A stretch of 18,800 bases of DNA from Flavobacteriales bacterium (GTDB taxonomy: Bacteria; Bacteroidota; Bacteroidia; Flavobacteriales_D; Sanyastnellaceae). Every line of letters begins with the position of its first letter. Position 1 is the first letter of the stretch. The stretch spans positions 1 through 18,800 of the forward strand of contig CANHYZ010000005.1 of the NCBI GenBank assembly GCA_947464885.1. Direction: 5' to 3'. The notes beneath the pieces are model-generated. The model saw only the letters and a list, made by a program, of their open reading frames with translations. It made no database searches and was not told where the DNA came from. A program made the position numbers and the translations under genes. Shown here in pieces: positions 1 through 6,680 of the stretch.

Positions 1-386
1 AGAATTGGAATTCAGCCTATCCATACGTGGTAGGACCTACATTTTATGGTGTTAGAACAGGTGCGAAAGTGCAGAACATAACAGAGACGGTGACCACGTA
101 TACAGCAGCTCCTAGCGCAGTTGCAGCGCAGTTGGATGTTGAGCAACTCACTGTTTTCCCGAATCCGGCAACTGATTTTGTGGCCGTTCAATTGAAAGGG
201 TTGAATACCCTGGATTGGAACGTTGAATTGGTTGATTTAAGCGGAAAGCTGATTCAAACTACACGCCTATATCCGGGAAGCACCATTGCTTATTTCGATA
301 CGCGAACCCTTTACAGTGGCGAATACCTGATGGTGTTTACGCATGGCGCGACGCAGATTTCTAAGCTTGTGAGCGTGGTGAAATAG
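1..386 (+). CDS. 3' end of a secreted protein with T9SS type A sorting domain (partial)
   Basis: The reading frame is open from the first bases of the window (frame beginning at base 3) to a TAG at 384-386, so the 5' end lies outside and the GTG at 27 is not a credible start. The last ~80 residues carry the type A C-terminal domain of T9SS cargo: a VFPNPATDFVAVQL segment, a central LVDLSGKLIQT strand motif, then YSGEYLMVF and a short SKLVSVVK end. In this family the domain directs export through the type IX secretion system, after which it is usually cleaved. The region before it (WNSAYPYVVGPTFYG...) shows no domain I recognise, so the function of the mature protein is unknown. The C-terminal domain call is firm. 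Confidence 0.88.
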   Translation, partial: NWNSAYPYVVGPTFYGVRTGAKVQNITETVTTYTAAPSAVAAQLDVEQLTVFPNPATDFVAVQLKGLNTLDWNVELVDLSGKLIQTTRLYPGSTIAYFDTRTLYSGEYLMVFTHGATQISKLVSVVK

Positions 387-404
387 AGGTTGTTGTGCTG
401 TACG

Positions 405-556
405 GTGTGCCGCCCCTCCGGGGCTTGTGATTGCGTTGTTCTTGTTGTTATCGAGATGTCGCCCCTCCCGGGCTTGCACGTGTTACGCGTGTTACAAACA
501 TGATGTATCCCCCGCGTGGGCTAAGCAGGGGAGCGTTCCAACAGGTGCGTAGCGCC
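405..556. repeat. Three to four short GC-rich palindromes about 48 nt apart
   Basis: A GCCCC-TCC-GGGGC hairpin at 412-424 recurs 49 nt later as GCCCCTCCCGGGC (461-473, one stem base changed). A more diverged version (ATCCCCCGCGTGGGCT) follows at 507-522, about 47 nt further on, with the lead-in GATGT shared by the second and third units. A fourth, different small stem, GGTGC-GTA-GCGCC, lies near 544-556. Spacers are T/G-rich and not conserved enough to be CRISPR repeats. I see no credible gene here. It may be an eroding array of a dispersed extragenic palindromic family; that is inference from one locus. Confidence 0.55.
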
Positions 557-567
557 GAAACATCAAT

Positions 568-598
568 AAAAAAAAGCCCTGATTACTCAGAGCTTTTA
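568..598 (-). terminator. Intrinsic terminator (second copy), downstream of the GIY-YIG gene and tRNA remnant
   Basis: Bases 576-597 are identical to 977-998, the terminator of the intact tRNA-Asp. Read on the minus strand they form an 11-bp stem (572-582 with 587-597) with a 4-nt loop, one G-U pair, and a run of eight U. The G-U pair exists only in minus-strand RNA; on the plus strand it would be a C-A mismatch. That fixes the direction. It would now end transcripts of the GIY-YIG gene. Confidence 0.85.
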
Positions 599-613
599 TT
601 CTTGATTGGCGGT

Positions 614-630
614 TCTCGGCTCAGCCGAGA
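614..630. repeat. 17-nt palindrome A inside the tRNA remnant
   Basis: TCTCGGC-TCA-GCCGAGA: a perfect 7-bp inverted repeat with a 3-nt loop. It differs from palindrome B at 644-660 in only two bases, both in the loop. It occupies the place of the 7 nt found here in the intact tRNA (1015-1021). Confidence 0.85.
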
Positions 631-643
631 GGACTCGAATCCG

Positions 644-660
644 TCTCGGCCGAGCCGAGA
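644..660. repeat. 17-nt palindrome B inside the tRNA remnant
   Basis: TCTCGGC-CGA-GCCGAGA: a perfect 7-bp inverted repeat with a 3-nt loop and the same stem as palindrome A. It replaces the 12 nt of the intact tRNA between the T-stem and the anticodon loop (1035-1046). Because the stems are identical, A and B could also pair with each other around the T-loop core. Confidence 0.85.
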
Positions 661-684
661 TGACAGGCGTGTATTCTAACATCA

Positions 685-951
685 TTATTCTATGAGATGA
701 AGACAGTTTCTTGGTTGCATGCGCAGCCATTCGAAATAATCAGACTTGCATCTCTTGAGCGACTTTTCACGAATAAGAGCTTCTCGCTTGGTTGAATAAC
801 ACTCGAGAATGATTAACTCCCATGGTCCTTTGCCTGCCGTATATCTGCTCAAGCCGGCATTATGTTGGGCTAATCGGTCATTAATGTTTTCTGTGTATCT
901 TTTGTAATACACCAGAAATGACGCGGAATACAGAATATATACATAATACAT
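685..951 (-). CDS. Small GIY-YIG nuclease-like protein (URI/UPF0213 type), active-site glycine changed
   Basis: The 88-residue protein matches the single-domain GIY-YIG fold: YVYILYS (residues 3-9, catalytic Tyr5), YYKRYT (15-20, the YIG position), DRLAQHN (25-31, Arg26 and His30), RYTAGKGPWELI (36-47) and REALIREKSLK (56-66, Glu57). Family members are about 80-100 residues and are small endonuclease-like proteins, mostly of unknown cellular target. The third position of the YIG motif, normally Gly (YxG), is Arg18 here, which may impair the fold or activity; other key residues remain. The ATG lies 20 nt past the tRNA-Asp terminator, with AGAAG 5 nt ahead as a weak ribosome site and no clear promoter. 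The gene is bracketed by two copies of tRNA-Asp 3' sequence plus terminator, suggesting it belongs to a small element inserted at the tRNA. Confidence 0.85.
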   Translation of the reverse strand: MYYVYILYSASFLVYYKRYTENINDRLAQHNAGLSRYTAGKGPWELIILECYSTKREALIREKSLKRCKSDYFEWLRMQPRNCLHLIE

Positions 952-970
952 TGCTTCTAGATTTAAAACG

Positions 971-999
971 AAAAAAGCCCTGATTACTCAGAGCTTTTA
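971..999 (-). terminator. Intrinsic terminator of tRNA-Asp
   Basis: On the minus strand the stem AAAAGCTCTGA / TCAGGGCTTTT (988-998 with 973-983) has loop GTAA, one G-U pair and a following run of six U. It begins 10 nt after the CCA end of the tRNA. An identical 22-nt core recurs at 576-597. Confidence 0.88.
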
Positions 1000-1007
1000 A
1001 TCTTGTT

Positions 1008-1084
1008 TGGCGGTCGGGACGGGACTCGAACCCGCGACCCCGTGCGTGACAGGCACGTATTCTAACCAACTGAACTACCCGACC
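1008..1084 (-). tRNA. tRNA-Asp (anticodon GTC)
   Basis: The minus strand gives a complete cloverleaf. The acceptor stem GGTCGGG (1078-1084) pairs with CCCGACC (1012-1018), with discriminator G at 1011 and an encoded CCA at 1008-1010. The D-arm contains AGTTCAGTTGGTTAGA. The anticodon stem CGTGC/GCACG encloses loop CTGTCAC, with anticodon GTC at plus positions 1048-1050. The T-arm is CGGGTTCGAGTCCCG. GTC reads Asp codons GAC and GAU. All stems are fully paired, so this copy should be functional, in contrast to the remnant at 605-680. A promoter lies about 50 nt upstream. Confidence 0.97.
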
Positions 1085-1135
1085 GTTTCACAACAGTGAC
1101 GTTGTTCTATCCTTCTCCTTTCGGATTGGGAGGCG

Positions 1136-1165
1136 CAAAAGTACACGCATATTTTCAAATTGCAA
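1136..1165 (-). promoter_or_regulatory. Bacteroidota-type promoter for tRNA-Asp
   Basis: Minus strand: TTG (1163-1165), a 19-nt spacer, then TACTTTTG (1136-1143), a full match to the phylum's TAnnTTTG element. Transcription would begin near 1130, leaving a 5' leader of about 45 nt to be removed before the mature tRNA at 1084. Confidence 0.7.
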
Positions 1166-1251
1166 GCAATGGTGTGTTTTTTTTTTAGTGAACCATGGTG
1201 CGATACGAACATTTCAAACTCAGCCACTGATTGTGAAGGCTTTTCAACCGC

Positions 1252-4068
1252 TTATTTCTTCGCTGTTTCCGGCAGATGGATGAAGGTTGCCAATGCCTTT
1301 TCATCGTAATAGGTCGTAGCCAGCGATTTCATTTTTTCCGAGGTTATGCCACTGAGGATGCGGTCAAACTCGGCATCACTGAGGATGTCATCTCCATAAA
1401 ACGCCTTATTAACCAATTGACCGCGCCAATAATTGTTCTCTTTCAAATTAACCTCACGATCTCTGCGAAGTGTCTCTTTCACCTTCATGATTTCATCTTC
1501 AGTACATCCGTCAGTTTTGATTTTGGCAATTACTTTTTTCGCCGCATTCAATAAGAGATCAACGTTTGCCGGGGCGCATTGCCATGAAATTGTGCTTTCA
1601 TAACCCTTTGCCGGTTGACGCTTGAGAAAGCCGTAACAATTGACCCCATAAGTGCCTGAATTCTCTTCGCGCAAGGATTCACGCAGTTTGATGCCTGCCA
1701 ATTTTTGCAGGGCATCCAACATCATATTCTCGCTGATTGAAAATGATGCAGCTCCGATATAGGTCAGTTGAACATTCGCTTTATCTTCTTTTCCGGCATA
1801 GACCGTTTTGGAATAGGGGGTAGGTGAAGGTTGAATATCGATGGGATGAAAATCATCAGAAGTCGGGCTTGAGGGCAGTGTAGCCAAATACGTGTTGCAA
1901 TATTCCTCAAGCTTCGCCTCGTCAATGTTTCCAACTATAAAGAACTTAAAATCATTCGCATCACGGAATCGTGCGTTGAACAATTCCATGCTCTTTTGAT
2001 GATTCGTTCTATTGACACGATCCATCGTCAGTGGTCGCTTACGAGGATGGTTGCCGGTTAAGTAATAGTTGATGGTATCACGGAATTGTCCGTTGGGATC
2101 CAATGCGCGGTTTTTCCAAAAACTTTCCTGGCTATTCTTGAACGAGGTAAATGCATCCGTCTCAACAGCTATTCCGCTCATGCAATGATGAGTCATTTGC
2201 AGGAGAAGTTCGAAATCATTGACGGAGCTTGTCCCATAAATGGTCTCTAGATTTTCCGATACGTAGGGATAAATGGATACAATTTTACCGGTGGTGTATT
2301 TGCTGAGTTCCGGATAAGAATAAGTGCCAAGACCGGTGACGCCTGCAATTTTTGGAGCCGCGTCTAGGTTTTCAAAATCCGCATCACTGACCAATCCTGT
2401 GCCTCCCTTGCTCATGGCGTAAACCGTTACTTGATCGGCCTTAAAATCGGTCTTTTTCCAGGTGACTTCGATTCCATTTGACAAGGTCCATGTAGCATAA
2501 TCGAAGTCCTTGTGCGGAGTTTTAGACACCACGCTACCCTTTGTCAATTGCTTGTTAAAAAAGGGGGTGGTATTCACTGCGTCTTCATAGGGCTTGGGAT
2601 TTTTAATAGCGGGTTCGTCAAACATAGCGCGTATCTCGGGATCCGTTGGGATATCGAGGTCGGGTTTATCCGGAGCTTCAATAATTAGCGTGCAATTGCT
2701 TCCATCCTGTGTAATCCAATCCTTGGCCAATTGATTGATTTCGGCAACGGAAATACTCGACAACATTTCCTTACACATTTCAAGTTCCAAGGTAATCCCG
2801 GGTACAGCATTTCCACGCAGGAAATGATCAACCAATTCGTAAGCATAACGCGAAGACTCTTGCTTTTCGCGTTCACGAAATTCGTTTTCATACAATGCAA
2901 GGATCTTGCTTTTTTGACGCTCAAGCTCTGTGGGCAAAAAGCCATACAGTTTTACCCGGTTATTTTCGGTGATTAATGCTTTAAGGCCCTTTTCAATGCC
3001 GGTGTCCACGACATAGGCACTCGATGAGAATGCGTTTTTTGTTGCTACCCAGTTGGAGTAATAGGCACCCGCATTAGCAAAGGGAGGATTCGGACTGTGT
3101 GCAAGTTCATTGAACCTGCTGTTCATCATGCCGTTGAATAATTGCGTCAACAAGTAGTAGCGATAGTCGTCGCGCGTATGAATCACGGTCACCGGTAATT
3201 TGTAAGTCAAATCAACATTGGTCCACGACGCTTCTTTATCGACCGCGGTAGCGATGCGGAATTCACGGTGGTCGGGTACAGAAAACTGGGTGTTTTCGCG
3301 GTATTTCGAAGGATTGGTCAGTGATGTGAAACGCTTTTTGATTTCAGCTTCCATGGCGTCCACATCGATGTCACCGATGATCATGATGGCCATGTTGTTT
3401 GGACGATAAAATTCCTTGTAGAAACTGGTCAGGCGATCATAGGGCGCATTTTTGATAATGTCTGTTTTCCCAATTGGCAGGCGCTCACCATAGCGTGAAT
3501 CTTTGAAGAGCACAGGCCAGTATTGATTGCGCATGCGCTCTCCTGCGCCCAATCTGGTGCGCCACTCTTCAATGACAACGCCACGTTCGGCGTCGATTTC
3601 CTTCGGCTCAAAGGTGAGACCGGATGCCCAGTCTTCCAGTATGAGCAAGCCATTGGAAAGAATCTCAGGGTCATCGGTTGGCACTTGCAGCATATAGACA
3701 GTTTCGTCGAAACTCGTATAAGCATTGAGGTGCGGACCAAACTTGGTTCCTGTTTTTTCCAGATAATTGACCAAATCTTGCTTTGCAAAATGCTTGGTTC
3801 CGTTGAAGGCCATGTGCTCGATAAGGTGAGCAAGCCCTTGCTGATCGTCGTCCTCCATCGTGCTGCCGGTTTTTACGGCCATACGCAAGGCAACTCGGTT
3901 GTCCGGTTTTTCATTGTGTCGGATGAAGTAAGTCAGACCATTCGGGAGCACTCCGGTACGAATAATGGGGTCAAGTGGAAGTGGTTCGTTCGACGTGGAA
4001 CTTTGGCTGTGTGCTTCAAATTGCAACAGCAAAAGGAAAGCAATTAATGATCGCATGCAAGAATTCAT
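1252..4068 (-). CDS. Exported M16 (insulinase/pitrilysin-type) zinc metallopeptidase
   Basis: A large two-half M16 protease, predicted to cleave peptides or damaged proteins in the periplasm or at the cell surface. The inverted zinc motif HLIEH is at residues 81-85 counted from the chosen start, followed by MAFNGTKHF. The downstream ERGVVIEE segment (about 161-168) supplies the third zinc-binding glutamate. The C-terminal half repeats the M16 fold without a zinc motif, as in other 900-960 residue bacterial members. The frame is open up to 4143. I chose the ATG at 4068 because it gives a normal signal peptide (MRSLIAFLLLLQFEAHS), whereas the longer form buries that segment behind 25 unrelated residues; an ATG at 4056 is also possible. 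The gene is divergent from the S46 peptidase across ~195 nt. The natural substrate cannot be read from the sequence. Confidence 0.93.
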   Translation of the reverse strand: MNSCMRSLIAFLLLLQFEAHSQSSTSNEPLPLDPIIRTGVLPNGLTYFIRHNEKPDNRVALRMAVKTGSTMEDDDQQGLAHLIEHMAFNGTKHFAKQDLVNYLEKTGTKFGPHLNAYTSFDETVYMLQVPTDDPEILSNGLLILEDWASGLTFEPKEIDAERGVVIEEWRTRLGAGERMRNQYWPVLFKDSRYGERLPIGKTDIIKNAPYDRLTSFYKEFYRPNNMAIMIIGDIDVDAMEAEIKKRFTSLTNPSKYRENTQFSVPDHREFRIATAVDKEASWTNVDLTYKLPVTVIHTRDDYRYYLLTQLFNGMMNSRFNELAHSPNPPFANAGAYYSNWVATKNAFSSSAYVVDTGIEKGLKALITENNRVKLYGFLPTELERQKSKILALYENEFREREKQESSRYAYELVDHFLRGNAVPGITLELEMCKEMLSSISVAEINQLAKDWITQDGSNCTLIIEAPDKPDLDIPTDPEIRAMFDEPAIKNPKPYEDAVNTTPFFNKQLTKGSVVSKTPHKDFDYATWTLSNGIEVTWKKTDFKADQVTVYAMSKGGTGLVSDADFENLDAAPKIAGVTGLGTYSYPELSKYTTGKIVSIYPYVSENLETIYGTSSVNDFELLLQMTHHCMSGIAVETDAFTSFKNSQESFWKNRALDPNGQFRDTINYYLTGNHPRKRPLTMDRVNRTNHQKSMELFNARFRDANDFKFFIVGNIDEAKLEEYCNTYLATLPSSPTSDDFHPIDIQPSPTPYSKTVYAGKEDKANVQLTYIGAASFSISENMMLDALQKLAGIKLRESLREENSGTYGVNCYGFLKRQPAKGYESTISWQCAPANVDLLLNAAKKVIAKIKTDGCTEDEIMKVKETLRRDREVNLKENNYWRGQLVNKAFYGDDILSDAEFDRILSGITSEKMKSLATTYYDEKALATFIHLPETAKK

Positions 4069-4263
4069 TTTAGGTGGATTTATAAGATGCAATGTAAAAT
4101 TCTTTTGGAACTCTGGAGTTATTACCCCGATATGAATAATCATAGTTGATGGGATTTTCTCGGTTAGAATTTTCAGGAAGTCGTTGGCTTAGGTTTTCGA
4201 ACATTCTCTGATTTTAATATATCTGTCCTCTATTGTTAACTTGCCACCCAAACCATTCTCATT

Positions 4264-6387
4264 ATGAAATTGCGCTTACTCGCTGCAGTACTCTTTTTAA
4301 CTCAAACTGCCTTCGCCAAAGAAGGCATGTGGATTCCATCATTGTTGAACGTCGTTTACAGCGATATGCAGTCGCAAGGATTGCAGCTTACCGCTGAAGA
4401 TTTATACGATGCCAATGGCTCCAGTCTGAAAGATGCCATTGTGCTCTTCGGCGGCGGATGCACCGGTGAAATCGTCAGCAACGACGGCTTGCTCTTTACC
4501 AATCACCACTGCGGCTTCGACTATATCCAATTCCATTCGTCCCTTAAAAATGACTACCTGAAGGATGGCTTCTGGGCCAAGAGCAGAGCAGAAGAGTTGC
4601 GTTGCGATGGCCTCAGTGTCGTGTTTGTAGTGCGCATGGATGATGTGACCGAGGCCATGCGCAAAGGCATTAGCTCGACCATGACACCCGCCGAAGTGGA
4701 TGCGCTGTTGCAGAAAAACAAAAAGGCCCTGGAAGAGCAATACAAAAAGGAAAACCCAGCATTGGGCTTGCAATTGAAGTCGTTTAATTATGGTAATCAG
4801 TATTTGGCCATTCTTACCAAATCCTACAATGACGTGCGTTTGGTAGGTGCTCCACCCAGTGAAATCGGCAAGTTCGGTGGTGATACCGACAATTGGGTAT
4901 GGCCGCGTCATACAGGCGACTTCAGTGTGTTTCGCATCTACGCCGATGCCAAGAACGAGCCGGCTAAGTACAGTGCTTCTAACGTGCCCTTCAAACCCGC
5001 GCATCACCTGCCCATCAACATCGGCGGCGTCAAGGAAGGCGATTTCAGCATGGTCTATGGCTTTCCCGGAAGAACGGAGCACCTCCTGACGAGTTATGCC
5101 GTCAACTTTGTTACTACGAAGCTTAATCCTATGCGCATCGATATGCGCGATCAAACTATTGCTGTGCTGGAAGGTCGTATGCGCGCCAGCGATGAGATTC
5201 GCATTAAGTACGCTGCGAAACAAAGCGACGTGGCCAATGCCTGGAAAAAGTGGAAAGGCCAACAAATCGGTCTGACCAACTTTCGGGCACTTGATCAAAA
5301 GCGCAAGTTCGAAGAAGAATATACCGCGCAATGCAAGAAGCCGGAGTTCAAGGAATACGAGGAAGTCTTACCCAAACTCAAGGGACTTTATGATCAGGTG
5401 AATAACTTCAATTTTGAAGCGCAGCTATTCGTTGAGTACATGTACTACGGCCCTGAGCTTTTCAATTTCAGTTATCGCTTTCATGATCTTGTTGCCAATT
5501 ACGATACACTGAAGGCACAAGGAAAACTTCAATCCACCATTGATGACCTCAAAACCGGTGCGCGCGCTTTCTATAAGGATTTTGACCTTGCCACAGAAAT
5601 GGCCATCTATAGCAGGCTGCAACCGTTGTACGAGAAGAAATATAATATTATTGATAAATTTGACAAAGCAGAAGAGGTAAGCGAGGCGCAGTATCGCGGT
5701 TACTACGAAAAAAGCGTTTTCAGCGATTCAACAGCCTTGTTTAAACTCCTGGATAATCCCGGAAAGGGAATGATGAAGAAAATGAAGGGGGATTATTTCT
5801 ACTCGCATGCCGTCTGGATGATGGATGATTACAATACACGCCTGCGTCCTTTGGTGGGGGATCTCAACAAGCAAATTGACTTTTGGATGCAGAAATACAC
5901 CGAGGGTATGATGAAGATGTTCCCCGGTAACTATTGGGCCGACGCCAACAGCACCTTGCGCATTTCCTATGGCAAAGTTGACGGTAGCTATCCGCGTGAT
6001 GGGGAGCATTACACACCTCACACTACGGCCGATGGTATCCTTCAGAAATACTATACAGGAAACCTGGATTTTGCAATTAGCCCAAAGTTGAAATCGTTAC
6101 TGGAGGCGCGTAATTACGGAGATTATGCCTCCGGTGGTGAATTGAACGTATGTTACACCGGTAGTAATCACACAACAGGTGGTAATAGCGGTTCACCGGC
6201 GTTAAATGCCAAGGGTGAATTGACGGGAATCAACTTCGACCGCTCGTGGGAAAGCACCATGAGCGACATCATGTACAATCCGGAAATATGCCGCAATATT
6301 ATGGTCGACGTTCGCTATGTATTATGGGTTATTGATGTTTATGCGGACGCTGATTATTTGTTGAAGGAAATGACCATTGTGCGCTAA
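4264..6387 (+). CDS. S46 family dipeptidyl-peptidase, DPP11-like (Asp/Glu-specific)
   Basis: A 707-residue serine exopeptidase that removes dipeptides from the N-terminus of oligopeptides in the periplasm. Residues 1-18 (MKLRLLAAVLFLTQTAFA) form a signal peptide. The chymotrypsin-like catalytic residues are visible: His82 in TNHHCG, Ser642 in GGNSGSP, and probably Asp219 in HTGDFSVFRIY, placed by analogy with trypsin's DIALL segment. A helical insertion of about 300 residues separates the two protease lobes, as in the family. Arg660, 18 residues after the nucleophile in GINFDRSW, occupies the position of DPP11 Arg673, which confers preference for Asp/Glu at P1. DPP7 has Gly there. Length fits the family (about 700-720). 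It is divergent from the M16 protease. The MNT antitoxin gene starts 8 nt after its stop, so cotranscription is likely. Confidence 0.95.
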   Translation: MKLRLLAAVLFLTQTAFAKEGMWIPSLLNVVYSDMQSQGLQLTAEDLYDANGSSLKDAIVLFGGGCTGEIVSNDGLLFTNHHCGFDYIQFHSSLKNDYLKDGFWAKSRAEELRCDGLSVVFVVRMDDVTEAMRKGISSTMTPAEVDALLQKNKKALEEQYKKENPALGLQLKSFNYGNQYLAILTKSYNDVRLVGAPPSEIGKFGGDTDNWVWPRHTGDFSVFRIYADAKNEPAKYSASNVPFKPAHHLPINIGGVKEGDFSMVYGFPGRTEHLLTSYAVNFVTTKLNPMRIDMRDQTIAVLEGRMRASDEIRIKYAAKQSDVANAWKKWKGQQIGLTNFRALDQKRKFEEEYTAQCKKPEFKEYEEVLPKLKGLYDQVNNFNFEAQLFVEYMYYGPELFNFSYRFHDLVANYDTLKAQGKLQSTIDDLKTGARAFYKDFDLATEMAIYSRLQPLYEKKYNIIDKFDKAEEVSEAQYRGYYEKSVFSDSTALFKLLDNPGKGMMKKMKGDYFYSHAVWMMDDYNTRLRPLVGDLNKQIDFWMQKYTEGMMKMFPGNYWADANSTLRISYGKVDGSYPRDGEHYTPHTTADGILQKYYTGNLDFAISPKLKSLLEARNYGDYASGGELNVCYTGSNHTTGGNSGSPALNAKGELTGINFDRSWESTMSDIMYNPEICRNIMVDVRYVLWVIDVYADADYLLKEMTIVR

Positions 6388-6395
6388 ATAATACC

Positions 6396-6680
6396 ATGGA
6401 TCCGAACATCGTCAAACAGCTTACACGGATGAAATACGATTTGGAACGTCGCTATGGCATTACCAAATTGGGTTGTTTCGATTGTTATATTGATCACCAC
6501 CACAATCGGTTGTGTGATATCAATGTCTACGTAGAATTGGAGCGGCCGTTGGGGTGGAAGCTTTTTGAACTCAAAGAACACATTGAGGAAAAACTGGGAA
6601 TACACATCGACATCCTCACACCGCGAGCCATCAAACCGGCGCTTAAGGAAGAAATCATGGCTTCGATTCACTACGCATGA
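6396..6680 (+). CDS. mntA: MntA-type nucleotidyltransferase-fold antitoxin with degenerate active site
   Basis: A 94-residue member of the minimal nucleotidyltransferase family that pairs with HEPN (HepT) toxins. The fold framework is clear: YGITKLGCF, CDINVYVELERPLG, a central helix, then GIHIDILTPRAIKP. Active members carry GSx10DxD and polyAMPylate the partner toxin. Here the aligned residues read Asp29-Cys30-x10-Asp41-Ile-Asn43: Gly and Ser are replaced and the second Asp is Asn. A charged, His-rich stretch (DHHHNR) replaces the usual ARGE segment. Asp72 (HIDIL) is retained. The protein is therefore probably not an active AMP transferase, though it could still bind the toxin. The gene follows the S46 peptidase by 8 nt, and its TGA overlaps the ATG of the toxin gene (ATGA at 6677-6680), so the two are translationally coupled. 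Confidence 0.85.
   Translation: MDPNIVKQLTRMKYDLERRYGITKLGCFDCYIDHHHNRLCDINVYVELERPLGWKLFELKEHIEEKLGIHIDILTPRAIKPALKEEIMASIHYA

Larger units (their letters stand above)
605..680 (-). pseudogene. Degenerate tRNA-Asp 3' remnant
   Basis: This segment aligns with the intact tRNA-Asp from the D-loop (GTTAGAATAC, 671-680 versus 1057-1066) through the anticodon loop (CCTGTCA, 661-667), the T-loop core (TTCGAGTCC) and the 3' end (ACCGCCA, 607-613). The distance to the following terminator is the same as in the intact gene. The 5' acceptor and D-arm half are missing. The two stretches flanking the T-loop core are replaced by two near-identical 17-nt palindromes (614-630 and 644-660). The anticodon stem has no 3' partner, so it cannot be a working tRNA. 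It starts only 4 nt past the stop of the GIY-YIG gene. Confidence 0.85.

Noticed and set aside
405..556. Possible CRISPR array
   Set aside because: Only three diverged 13-nt cores, unequal units, no conserved 25-36 nt repeat and no cas genes in the window.
431..679. Plus-strand frame of 82 codons across the palindromic repeats and tRNA remnant
   Set aside because: It consists of repeat, terminator and antisense tRNA sequence; composition is repeat-driven and has no protein family features.
881..1069. A 62-residue minus-strand frame running through the tRNA-Asp and terminator
   Set aside because: It is a translation of the tRNA (GRGFESRPDR is the T-arm read as protein) and overlaps the GIY-YIG gene in another frame; no independent support.
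3523..4047. A 174-codon plus-strand frame antisense to the M16 protease N-terminus
   Set aside because: Mirror of conserved coding sequence containing the zinc motif; no start context or family resemblance.
4069..4263. Divergent promoter region between the M16 and S46 genes
   Set aside because: TATATCTG at 4218-4225 is one base off TAnnTTTG but has no TTG at an acceptable distance, and the minus strand shows no better match, so no promoter is called although one must exist.
4402..5331. A 309-codon minus-strand frame inside the S46 peptidase gene
   Set aside because: Fully antisense to a well-supported gene with intact catalytic motifs; the open frame reflects that gene's codon use, and its translation shows no domain.
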